DNA from: Anaerocaecibacter muris
GTDB lineage: Bacteria; Bacillota; Clostridia; Christensenellales; Pumilibacteraceae
Reading direction: 5' to 3'
Assembly (NCBI RefSeq): GCF_943192945.1
Contig: NZ_CALPCE010000009.1
Span: 1 to 64,000, forward strand
Length of the DNA stretch: 64,000 nucleotides
Every line of letters begins with the position of its first letter. The stretch's first letter is position 1. The notes under the pieces were generated by a model that saw nothing but the letters and a program-made list of their open reading frames with translations, did no database searches and was not told the origin of the DNA. Shown here in pieces: positions 50,781 through 57,764 of this stretch. Made by a program: the position numbers and the translations under genes.

Positions 50781-50844
50781 TCGATTTGGCGAATTTTCTC
50801 GACGCAACGGTTTTTTTGCGCGTGCAATTCGTCCGATATAAATA

Positions 50845-50873
50845 TTGACAAACGCTCGCCGATATTGTATAAT
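50845..50873 (+). promoter_or_regulatory. promoter of the Ser/Thr kinase (predicted leaderless)
   Basis: Perfect consensus TTGACA (50845-50850), 17-nt spacer, TATAAT (50868-50873). The ATG follows by 8 nt, so the expected 5' UTR is 0-2 nt. Confidence 0.85.
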
Positions 50874-50881
50874 GTTACGGT

Positions 50882-51898
50882 ATGCAAGATGTACGCGACT
50901 TAAATTCAATATGCTTACACTGCTTCGGCACGCTCGATCCCAAAACTCGCGTTTGTCCGAGGTGCGGCAAAACCGCCGTCGGCGAGCAATCGCCCGTGGG
51001 CGCGTTGCCCCTTCGCACCATGCTTTCGGGCAGATATCTTATAGGCATGCCGCTCGGCAGAGGCGGATTCGGCATAACGTATAAGGCTTACGACACGTTC
51101 ACTTGCACGACTGTCGCAGTCAAGGAATTCTTCCCAAAAGGCTACACAAAGCGCATGCCGCACTCCTGCACCGTGGACGTAGGCAATGCCGAAAACGGCA
51201 AGGTTTTCAATTACTGGCTTACGGCGTTTATTCAGGAAGCAAAAGTGCTTACTTCCATCAAGCACCTCGACGGCATTGTCGCCATACACGATTTTTTTCT
51301 TACCAACAATACTGCGTACATAGTTATGGAATATCTAAACGGCATGAGCTTGCACCGCTTTATAAACGGCAGGGGCGGCAGACTGCACATAACCGAAACG
51401 CTCAACATCATGCGTCCCGTTATAGAAACGCTGTTGCGCTTGCACCAGCACGGCGTTATCCATAAGGACATCTCGCCCGAAAACATACAAATAGTAGATA
51501 ACCGCGCTATCAAACTTATAGACTTCGGCGCGGCGTCCATCTACACGCAAAACGTGCAAAAACCGTTCTTCGTGCTTAAAAAGGGCTACTCGCCAATCGA
51601 GTTGTATTCGCACGGCGGGTCGCAAGGTCCGTGGACGGATATATACGAATTAGGCGCGACTATTTATACTTGTCTTGTGGGCAATCCCCCGCCCGAAGCG
51701 ACAGAGCGACGGCTTAACGATAAAATCATGCCGCCCTCCGCGCTCAACGTAAAAATTCAACCCGTGCGCGAAAAGTCGCTGTTAAAAGCGTTGTCGGTCT
51801 ACCCCAAAGACAGATACACCAACATAGCCGCTTTTCAGCAAATGTTTTACGGCGAGTTTTTGCCCAATACGACCGTACACACAAAGCCGACTTTTTAA
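50882..51898 (+). CDS. zinc-ribbon Ser/Thr protein kinase
   Basis: A 338-aa eukaryotic-type kinase. A zinc ribbon leads (C11/C14 and C25/C28). The kinase domain (about 48-320) has the glycine loop PLGRGGFGITYKA, the ATP Lys in TVAVKEFFPKG, the catalytic loop HKDISPENIQI (HKD for HRD) and DFGAA (not DFGIA). No TM, PASTA or other sensor domain is seen, so it is cytosolic. The neighbouring gene on the other strand is a Sel1-repeat protein, a common scaffold partner. No Shine-Dalgarno; predicted leaderless. Confidence 0.9.
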   Translation: MQDVRDLNSICLHCFGTLDPKTRVCPRCGKTAVGEQSPVGALPLRTMLSGRYLIGMPLGRGGFGITYKAYDTFTCTTVAVKEFFPKGYTKRMPHSCTVDVGNAENGKVFNYWLTAFIQEAKVLTSIKHLDGIVAIHDFFLTNNTAYIVMEYLNGMSLHRFINGRGGRLHITETLNIMRPVIETLLRLHQHGVIHKDISPENIQIVDNRAIKLIDFGAASIYTQNVQKPFFVLKKGYSPIELYSHGGSQGPWTDIYELGATIYTCLVGNPPPEATERRLNDKIMPPSALNVKIQPVREKSLLKALSVYPKDRYTNIAAFQQMFYGEFLPNTTVHTKPTF

Positions 51899-51980
51899 CT
51901 CTCCCCCAAAAATAAACGTCGTACAAATTTCGCTATTCGATGCGTTTCGCTCACAAAAACCATATCTCCCACTCTACGCA

Positions 51981-52011
51981 AAACGGGTTCGGCACAATAC
52001 CGAACCCGTTT
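51981..52011. terminator. bidirectional terminator between kinase and Sel1 genes
   Basis: A 12-bp perfect stem (AAACGGGTTCGG / CCGAACCCGTTT) with a 7-nt loop. Confidence 0.85.
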
Positions 52012-52097
52012 ATGAATAATATTTTTTTGCCGACTTTTTGTGTTCATAACAAAACAATCGGGCTTTTTATCTATACGACTTGAATATAACGGAGCGA

Positions 52098-53174
52098 CTA
52101 CATAAACTTATTGAATTTTCGTTTTTTAAGCGTTTTGATTGCATCTTGATTGCCTCTCTCGGCGGCAGCCTTGTAAAACGCGAAGGCTTGGTAAAGATCC
52201 TCTTCGACGCCGTCGCCGTTTTCGTAAATTTGCCCAAGCATAAACATTGCCGCGGAGCGACCGTTTTGGGCGGCAAGCATGAAAAACTTGATAGCCTGTT
52301 CCATGTCGACTTTTACTCCGTATCCGTTCGAGTAGCAAATGCCCAAATTGTAAAATGCGTCCGTACTTCCGAGTTCCGCACCGGCATGATACATAGTAAT
52401 TGCCTTTTCCATATTTCTTTCTACGCCCTCGCCGTACTGGTAACAATAGCCCATATTGGTAAAAGCCTGAAAATATTTCTGCGCCATAGAAGCCTTGTAC
52501 CATTTAACGGCTTCTTCGCGGTCAAGCGGCACACCGTCGCCGTACTGATAACAATAACCTATGTAGCACATCGCCTTGCCGTGATTAAGCGCGGCGGCTT
52601 TTTTATACCACTTCAAAGCCTCTTTCATATCACGCGATACGCCGAGCGCGTCGTCGTAAAAAAGCCCTGCTTCAAACATTGCGTCGGCGTTTCCGTTTTC
52701 TGCGGATAGTTTTATCCATTTAAGAGCTTCGGCATAATTGCGCTTTACCGCAATTCCTTGTTTATAGCAATTACCTACGTTTAATTGCCCGATAGCGTCG
52801 TTTTGCTCGGCGGCTTTTTTATACCATTCGAAAGCCGCATTTTCATCTTTATCGACGCCTATGCCGCTTTCGTAAAAATTGCCCGCATTGTTCTGCGCAC
52901 GCGCATAGTTCTTATTTGCGGCGGAAACGGTGTATCTAAACGCTTCTTCTCTGTTTTCTTCAACCCCGCGCCCGAAAAGATAGCACAGCCCTAAATTAAA
53001 CTCGGCTTCCGCATTACCTTTTTGAGCCGCGCTTTTAAGCAGTTCTACGCCCTCGTCTGTGTTTTCGGCAATATTAGTGCCGTCGCAATCGATCCCCAAT
53101 AACATTTTACCTAACGCGCACTGCGCCTCCGCGTCCCCGTTTTCGGCATCGATTTTCAATTTTTCGATATCCAT
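52098..53174 (-). CDS. Sel1-repeat (TPR-like) protein
   Basis: A 358-aa protein built of about nine Sel1-like repeats of 36 residues, each with the A..LG.CY..G.GV..D...A..WY..AA pattern (for example 'MCYIGYCYQYGDGVPLDREE'). These alpha-solenoids mediate protein-protein contacts and often act as adaptors in signalling. No signal peptide or TM. I place the start at the ATG at 53174 with GGGAGG 7 nt upstream. It is convergent with the Ser/Thr kinase. Confidence 0.92.
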   Translation of the reverse strand: MDIEKLKIDAENGDAEAQCALGKMLLGIDCDGTNIAENTDEGVELLKSAAQKGNAEAEFNLGLCYLFGRGVEENREEAFRYTVSAANKNYARAQNNAGNFYESGIGVDKDENAAFEWYKKAAEQNDAIGQLNVGNCYKQGIAVKRNYAEALKWIKLSAENGNADAMFEAGLFYDDALGVSRDMKEALKWYKKAAALNHGKAMCYIGYCYQYGDGVPLDREEAVKWYKASMAQKYFQAFTNMGYCYQYGEGVERNMEKAITMYHAGAELGSTDAFYNLGICYSNGYGVKVDMEQAIKFFMLAAQNGRSAAMFMLGQIYENGDGVEEDLYQAFAFYKAAAERGNQDAIKTLKKRKFNKFM

Positions 53175-53203
53175 AATTTTACCTCCCATTATTGAATATG
53201 TCC

Positions 53204-53232
53204 GTTATAGCACAATATAACGCAAATGTAAA
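53204..53232 (-). promoter_or_regulatory. promoter of the Sel1-repeat gene
   Basis: TTTACA (53227-53232), 17-nt spacer and TATAAC (53204-53209) preceded by TGC. Confidence 0.6.
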
Positions 53233-53318
53233 CCGATACGTCCGCTGCAAATAATTTTTTTTGCGACGGCTTTATTTGTATGCCCGCTATTCAACCGCTT
53301 CACTATTTTGCGCAGTGC

Positions 53319-53359
53319 AAAAACCCCGAACGCAAGCAAGTACTTTAGTTCGGGGTTTT
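53319..53359 (-). terminator. terminator of perR-rbr operon
   Basis: A 12-bp stem (AAAACCCCGAAC / GTTCGGGGTTTT) with a 16-nt loop; both sides carry A/T runs. Confidence 0.75.
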
Positions 53360-53440
53360 AACGGATACTTCCGCTATTAGCGTAGCTATAAGAAAAGCTA
53401 TCGCCGTTCTTACGCACAGTTTTTACGCGCGCTTCATGGC

Positions 53441-53977
53441 TTAATAGTTTTCCGCGCTCAATTCAAAGTAGCTCTGCGGGTGCGCGCACACGGGACAAAC
53501 GGCGGGCGCTTTCGTGCCGACGACTATATGCCCGCAGTTTCGGCACTCCCAAACCTTGACTTCGCTCTTTTCAAACACCGCCGCGGTTTCCACGTTTTTA
53601 AGCAATGCGCGATAACGCTCCTCGTGATGTTTTTCAATCGCGCCGACCATGCGGAACTTTGCGGCAAGCTCCTTAAAGCCCTCTTTTTCGGCGGTCTTGG
53701 CAAAGTCCTCGTACATGTCCGTCCACTCGAAGTTTTCGCCGTCCGCCGCGGCTTTAAGATTGTCCGCGGTGTTGCTTATGCCCGCAAGCTCTTTAAACCA
53801 CATTTTGGCGTGTTCTTTCTCGTTGTCGGCAGTCGCGCCGAATATAGCCGCAATCTGCTCGTAACCCTCTTTCTTGGCTACCGAAGCGAAATAAGTGTAC
53901 TTATTGCGCGCCTGCGATTCGCCGGCAAACGCCGCCTGTAAATTCTTTTCGGTTTGAGTGCCCGAATACTTGTTCAT
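53441..53977 (-). CDS. rubrerythrin
   Basis: A 178-aa peroxide-reducing non-heme iron protein. The ferritin-like di-iron domain has '[16 protein letters not shown]' with metal Glu and Tyr residues, EKEHAKMWF, and EKHHEERYR near the end of the domain. The C-terminal rubredoxin-like knot is WECRNCGHI and '[15 protein letters not shown]' (CxxC pairs). It reduces H2O2 in anaerobes. ATG 53977 has an AGGAG Shine-Dalgarno. It lies 79 nt after perR in the same direction and is a likely PerR target. Confidence 0.95.
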   Translation of the reverse strand: MNKYSGTQTEKNLQAAFAGESQARNKYTYFASVAKKEGYEQIAAIFGATADNEKEHAKMWFKELAGISNTADNLKAAADGENFEWTDMYEDFAKTAEKEGFKELAAKFRMVGAIEKHHEERYRALLKNVETAAVFEKSEVKVWECRNCGHIVVGTKAPAVCPVCAHPQSYFELSAENY

Positions 53978-54056
53978 GATTTTATCTCCTTGTTTTTTGA
54001 TTTTTATAGCTGCGGTATACGCCGTTACGCCCATGACTTTTCGCGCCTATTACGCC

Positions 54057-54443
54057 TCACTTATCGCCGCGCTTTTCACAGTCCGCGCACACTCCCACAA
54101 CAAGGAAGTCCGCGTCCTTTATGCTTATATCCTCGCCTATCGCCGCCTGCACAGCCGCAACGTCCAAAGGATAGCAAAAATCGAATATCCTGCCGCACTC
54201 CGAACACAACGCGTGATTGTGTCTGTCGCGCACGTAATCGTACCTGTCGCACGCGCCCGTTTTTTGCACTTTTTTAACGATGTTTTCGGAGATCAGCCTG
54301 TCGAGATTGCGGTAAACCGTGCCGAGCGACACGTCGGGAAACGCCGCGCGCGTGTGCTCGAAAATTTCCTGCGCGGTCGGGTGCGACCGCGTTTCGCGCA
54401 AATAGCTCTCTATGTAATCGCGTTGTTTGAACCCTTGCCTCAC
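54057..54443 (-). CDS. perR: Fur-family regulator, PerR-like
   Basis: A 128-aa metal-dependent repressor. Winged-helix HTH: 'HPTAQEIFEHTRAAFPDVSL' and GTVYRNLDRL. The regulatory metal site is in RYDYVRDRHNHALC; structural zinc CxxC pairs are ALCSECG and GVCADCE. PerR rather than Fur is inferred from the rubrerythrin gene next to it. The start codon is GTG at 54443 with GAGGTA 5 nt upstream. A perfect 23-nt palindrome overlies its transcript start, pointing to autorepression. Confidence 0.88.
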   Translation of the reverse strand: MRQGFKQRDYIESYLRETRSHPTAQEIFEHTRAAFPDVSLGTVYRNLDRLISENIVKKVQKTGACDRYDYVRDRHNHALCSECGRIFDFCYPLDVAAVQAAIGEDISIKDADFLVVGVCADCEKRGDK

Positions 54444-54452
54444 AGCTACCTC

Positions 54453-54475
54453 AAAACAGGAATCATTCCTGTTTT
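54453..54475. promoter_or_regulatory. PerR/Fur-type operator palindrome
   Basis: Perfect 11-bp arms around one base: AAAACAGGAAT / ATTCCTGTTTT. It lies directly downstream of the -10 and covers the predicted start (near 54470). The AATNATT core matches Fur-family boxes. Confidence 0.75.
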
Positions 54476-54476
54476 A

Positions 54477-54505
54477 ATTATAACACACGACGGGATAAAA
54501 GTCAA
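54477..54505 (-). promoter_or_regulatory. promoter of perR-rbr
   Basis: TTGACT (54500-54505), 17-nt spacer and TATAAT (54477-54482) preceded by TGT. Confidence 0.85.
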
Positions 54506-54550
54506 CGGGTTTTCAAAAACTCAAAGATAAAATTTTAGCGTTAATCGAAA

Positions 54551-55879
54551 TTACAGGAACATTGCATATACGGGATTGGGCGTTATTACGTCCGTCGCAA
54601 ACGAGTACGTAAAATACGCATTTTCGTCGTCGTAATTTTCGTTGGGCACCCACAGTACCGTTTTCTTGGTAAGGTTGAAAACCGCGCTGTGAACGGTGCA
54701 ACCGCCGCCGCCGTTAAACGTGCGCTGTCCAACTTCCGACAGGATTTGCATAGCGGCGCGTTCGTCCGTCACTACCCCGTTTGTTGCGCGCAGTCTGTCG
54801 TAGATATGTTCGTAACGCCCGTACCCCGGTTTCGCTTCGTTGTCGGTGTAGTACGAATCCTGTCCGTTGACTATAAAGTTAGTCACCCATTGATACTTGA
54901 ACGCGTCGGACGCGCGCAAGTCGTTATACATTTCGTCGGTGTTGTATGTCACGACAAGCTCGCGCGCCGTGCCGTCGTTGTCGGTCGCGTCCGTGCCGCC
55001 GTCCGCGGGCAACCATTCGAGAATTGCGCTCTTGCCCGTCGCGTCGGCTACCATGTAATGGAACGACGTATTAGCCGAGTCGTGCAGATTGTACTTTTTG
55101 ATAAGTTCGACCGCCTCGTCCACGTTGTCGGCGTAATCGAGCACCAACCGAAGCATAGTGGTGGAAGTAATATTCTGCTTGGCGGCGTCGTTCTGATTGG
55201 TAGCGACCGTGCCTTCCTCGCCGTCGCCGCCCTGATAGGACATGTATATGCCGCAACTCACGCCCGCGTCGTTCATGCCGTCCAGAGGCACATAGGGCGC
55301 GGCGAGGCAAGTTATTTGGTTCATAAGCCCTTCCACGTCCTTGTTAATATCCATGCCGATATAGTTGAGATCGACCGTCGAGAACGACTTGTGTCTGCCG
55401 TCCCCGGGGTCGGTAAACGTCAAGCAAACATTAGTTTTGGCAAAGTCGTAATTGCGCGCGAAAATAATATCGCCGCTCGGCGTGACCGCGGTAAACGACG
55501 AACAGCCTATGTCCGTTTCGCCGATAGACACGTCTATAAGCCCGCGCGTAATGTGATTGGTGATAAAGTTGATAAGCTGTTTATCGCTGGACGCGCCGCC
55601 CTGCGCAAGAAAATCGTCAAAGTAAAATCCGCCCTTGACTCTCATCATATACACAGCGCCTTCCTGATTGGAATCCTTGCGATTGCGCAGTTTGGTGAAA
55701 CTGCGCACCGAGGAAATCTCGTCGCTCCACACGCATGCGAAAGTAATGCCGAGCACCGCGATAACGCCTATAACGGCGGCGAGCACAATGCAGGTTATTT
55801 TAACCCACAGTTTGCATTTTTTCTTTTCGACCGCGGGCGTCGCCGCAACTTCTCCCGCAACATCTTCCGTATTTTCCAT
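54551..55879 (-). CDS. membrane-anchored Ntn hydrolase (linear amide C-N hydrolase type)
   Basis: A 442-aa protein. An N-terminal TM helix (about 24-48) anchors the protein, with the catalytic part probably outside. The nucleophile motif is IGCSSFTAVTPSGDIIFARNYDF (in two parts: GCSSF then ARNYDF), as in C45/choloylglycine-type amidases, where Cys becomes the N-terminus after self-cleavage. This Cys is near residue 125, so a propeptide would be removed. A later Asn in 'DGMNDAGVSCGIYMSY' fits the family. The substrate could be bile-salt-like or N-acyl amino compounds; not determined. AGGAG is 6 nt before the ATG. It is 110 nt downstream of a MarR gene. Confidence 0.8.
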   Translation of the reverse strand: MENTEDVAGEVAATPAVEKKKCKLWVKITCIVLAAVIGVIAVLGITFACVWSDEISSVRSFTKLRNRKDSNQEGAVYMMRVKGGFYFDDFLAQGGASSDKQLINFITNHITRGLIDVSIGETDIGCSSFTAVTPSGDIIFARNYDFAKTNVCLTFTDPGDGRHKSFSTVDLNYIGMDINKDVEGLMNQITCLAAPYVPLDGMNDAGVSCGIYMSYQGGDGEEGTVATNQNDAAKQNITSTTMLRLVLDYADNVDEAVELIKKYNLHDSANTSFHYMVADATGKSAILEWLPADGGTDATDNDGTARELVVTYNTDEMYNDLRASDAFKYQWVTNFIVNGQDSYYTDNEAKPGYGRYEHIYDRLRATNGVVTDERAAMQILSEVGQRTFNGGGGCTVHSAVFNLTKKTVLWVPNENYDDENAYFTYSFATDVITPNPVYAMFL

Positions 55880-55921
55880 AAAAAACTCCTTAAAAAAATT
55901 TCGGTTTATCTATATCGGCGA

Positions 55922-55959
55922 ACAAAAAAACAAGAGGCGCATGGCATTGCTCCGCCCTC
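55922..55959 (-). terminator. terminator after the MarR gene
   Basis: Minus-strand stem with GAGGGCG / CGCCTC ends and an inner GC pair block, followed by TTGTTTTTTTG. It would separate MarR from the hydrolase unless read through. Confidence 0.45.
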
Positions 55960-55989
55960 GATTATCGCGCGTTGTTTTAAGTATGGTTT

Positions 55990-56436
55990 TTATTTATTGC
56001 CGACAAGCTCGTCGTAATAGCACGACAGATTGTCCACTATCGCGCCCAGCGTTTTATAAAACGCCACGCGCTCGGATTCCGACATATCGGCGGAACCCGC
56101 TTCCACCGCCCTGTCCGCCTTTTGCAGGACAGCCTCCGCAAACCGCTTGCCCTGTTCTGTAAGAACTATAACGGAATTGTACGTTTTGGGATCGTAAACA
56201 ACTAAATCCTTTTCGCGCATGGTAGCGAGCGCGCGCGACAGCGCGGCTTTGTCCTCCACCGCCAACCGCGAAATCTCGCTCGCGGTCAAGCCGTCGGGGT
56301 GCTTCAAAAGATAATACCCGCACATTACGTGTATCGCCTTTAACCCGTACTCCTCCATTTCCGCCAACTTGATTTTATGTACCAGCTTATTGAGTTTGAG
56401 GATATTTATAGTAAAGTTTTCAAAAACGTCGTCCAT
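55990..56436 (-). CDS. MarR-family transcriptional regulator
   Basis: A 148-aa winged-helix repressor. The HTH is 'LTASEISRLAVEDKAALSRA' (about 50-70), with the wing at 'VVYDPKTYNSVIVLTEQGK' and dimerisation helices at both ends. The ligand is unknown. GGAG lies 6 nt before the ATG, inside a perfect palindrome that covers the start site, so it is likely autoregulated. The next gene in the same direction is the Ntn hydrolase, a plausible target. Confidence 0.92.
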   Translation of the reverse strand: MDDVFENFTINILKLNKLVHKIKLAEMEEYGLKAIHVMCGYYLLKHPDGLTASEISRLAVEDKAALSRALATMREKDLVVYDPKTYNSVIVLTEQGKRFAEAVLQKADRAVEAGSADMSESERVAFYKTLGAIVDNLSCYYDELVGNK

Positions 56437-56442
56437 AGCCGC

Positions 56443-56468
56443 TCCATTGTTGATATGTCAACAATGGA
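56443..56468. promoter_or_regulatory. MarR operator palindrome
   Basis: Perfect 11-bp arms (TCCATTGTTGA / TCAACAATGGA) around TATG. It lies between the -10 and the ATG, touching both the -10 and the Shine-Dalgarno. Confidence 0.75.
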
Positions 56469-56497
56469 ATTATACGCCAACGCGCCGCCCGTGTCAA
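56469..56497 (-). promoter_or_regulatory. promoter of marR
   Basis: Perfect consensus TTGACA (56492-56497), 17-nt spacer, TATAAT (56469-56474). Confidence 0.9.
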
Positions 56498-56567
56498 GCA
56501 AAATCGTTGACAAATCAATAAATTTATGCGCCGCAAAATTCGCGGGCGGCAAATACGGCTAAAACAC

Positions 56568-56596
56568 TTGATTTTTTTTGCGTTACGGGTTATAAT
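56568..56596 (+). promoter_or_regulatory. promoter of SRP RNA
   Basis: TTGATT (56568-56573), 17-nt spacer, TATAAT (56591-56596). The start is predicted near 56603. Confidence 0.8.
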
Positions 56597-56602
56597 AACT
56601 CT

Positions 56603-56870
56603 ACTGCGCTAGACGGAGAATTAGCGGCGCTCTGTAACCTACAATCCGCTACAGTAGGGTTGAACACCGTCCTCGGTTTGCGTATGGGAGGTCTGTTACC
56701 GTTAGGTGGCGTTGATGTTAAGGTCTTGTGCAACGTCTGCTTGCGAACCGTGTCAGGGCTTGACCGCAGCAGCACTAAACAAGAAGTGGCGTGTGCCACA
56801 AGGTAGCTTTAACGGAGTCAACCGACGGGAAAACGCTTCGGTGCGTTTTATCAAAGACGGCGCGCAGTAT
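56603..56870 (+). ncRNA. ffs: signal recognition particle RNA, large bacterial type
   Basis: A Firmicutes-type SRP RNA of about 270 nt. The SRP54-binding helix 8 is seen at 56744-56776: GCGAACCGTGTCAGG, an apical loop, then AGCAGCACTAA, matching the universal GUCAGG...AGCAGC pattern. The tetraloop position reads UGAC (56761-56764), a URRC-type loop in place of GNRA. An Alu-domain-like 5' part carries UGUAA (about 56633-56637). The RNA pairs with Ffh for co-translational membrane targeting. Exact ends are approximate. Protein ORFs across it are spurious. Confidence 0.9.
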
Positions 56871-56871
56871 T

Positions 56872-56905
56872 CAAAAACCGACGAGCATCAGTTCGTCGGT
56901 TTTTG
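56872..56905. terminator. terminator of SRP RNA (and of nagB on the other strand)
   Basis: A 13-bp perfect stem (CAAAAACCGACGA / TCGTCGGTTTTTG) with an 8-nt loop. Confidence 0.85.
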
Positions 56906-56978
56906 ATTTGTTGTTTTATATTTGATTGAATTCAAACGGTCGCAACCGAATTATGTAAATCGAACTTCAAATAGCGGT

Positions 56979-57701
56979 TTACAGTTTGGACGCGGCGGCT
57001 TTATCGACGATAAGCGTACAATCGGGGTGGAGTTGCAACACGCTCGCGGGCAGGCTTTCGGTCACTTCCCCGCGCACCATGCCGAACACTGCGTCGGCTT
57101 TGTTCGCGCCGCTCGCAAGCACCAGTATTTTTTTCGCCTGCATAATGCTTTTAAGACCCATGGTGAACGCCTTGCGCGGCACTTCGGAAATTTGCGAAAA
57201 CAAACGCGAGTTGTCCTTGACCGTGCTGTCGGCGAGCGTAACGACGTGCGTCGTGCTTCCGAACGGCGTGTTCGGTTCGTTAAACGCTATATGACCGTTA
57301 CTGCCCAAGCCCAAAAGCTGAAAATCGCGCGGAAGTTTTTCGAGCGTTGCGTCGTATCTTGCGCACTCGGCTTGTTCGTCGGTTGCAGTGCCGTCTTCTA
57401 TGTTTGTGTTTTCGGGTGCAATGCCGAGCGCGTCGAACAGGTTTTTACGCATAAAATACGCATAGCTCTGCTCGTGCGTTTTGGGCAAGCCCATATATTC
57501 GTCGAGGTTGACAGTGCGCACCGCGCTGTAATCGGTGCCGTTTTGGGCACGGTCCGCAATAAGCCGCTTATACAGTCCGAGCGGAGTTGTACCCGTGGCA
57601 AGTCCCAAAACCGCGTTAGGGTTTTCGGTCACCGTGCGCACCGCTATTTCCGCCGCGCGCGCGCTCATTTGTTCGTAATCGTCCGTAATTATTATGTTCA
57701 T
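56979..57701 (-). CDS. nagB: glucosamine-6-phosphate deaminase
   Basis: A 240-aa NagB converting GlcN-6-P to fructose-6-P plus ammonia. Motifs: 'AVLGLATGTTPLGLYKRL' (phosphate loop), 'VNLDEYMGLPKTHEQSY' with the catalytic Asp and His, and 'LGLGSNGHIAFNEP'. I place the start at the ATG at 57701 with AAGGAA about 10 nt upstream; the longer frame adds a basic stretch. It follows the GH20 gene by 63 nt, so amino sugars released by that enzyme can feed glycolysis, though nagA is absent here. Confidence 0.94.
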   Translation of the reverse strand: MNIIITDDYEQMSARAAEIAVRTVTENPNAVLGLATGTTPLGLYKRLIADRAQNGTDYSAVRTVNLDEYMGLPKTHEQSYAYFMRKNLFDALGIAPENTNIEDGTATDEQAECARYDATLEKLPRDFQLLGLGSNGHIAFNEPNTPFGSTTHVVTLADSTVKDNSRLFSQISEVPRKAFTMGLKSIMQAKKILVLASGANKADAVFGMVRGEVTESLPASVLQLHPDCTLIVDKAAASKL

Positions 57702-57764
57702 GTTCTGCGTTTCCTTCGCAAATTTTCGTCTGTACATTTTGCGCCGCAACTCGGCGCGATATGT

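Noticed and set aside
56590-56906. short ORFs on both strands between marR and nagB
   Set aside because: They overlap the SRP RNA and its terminator.
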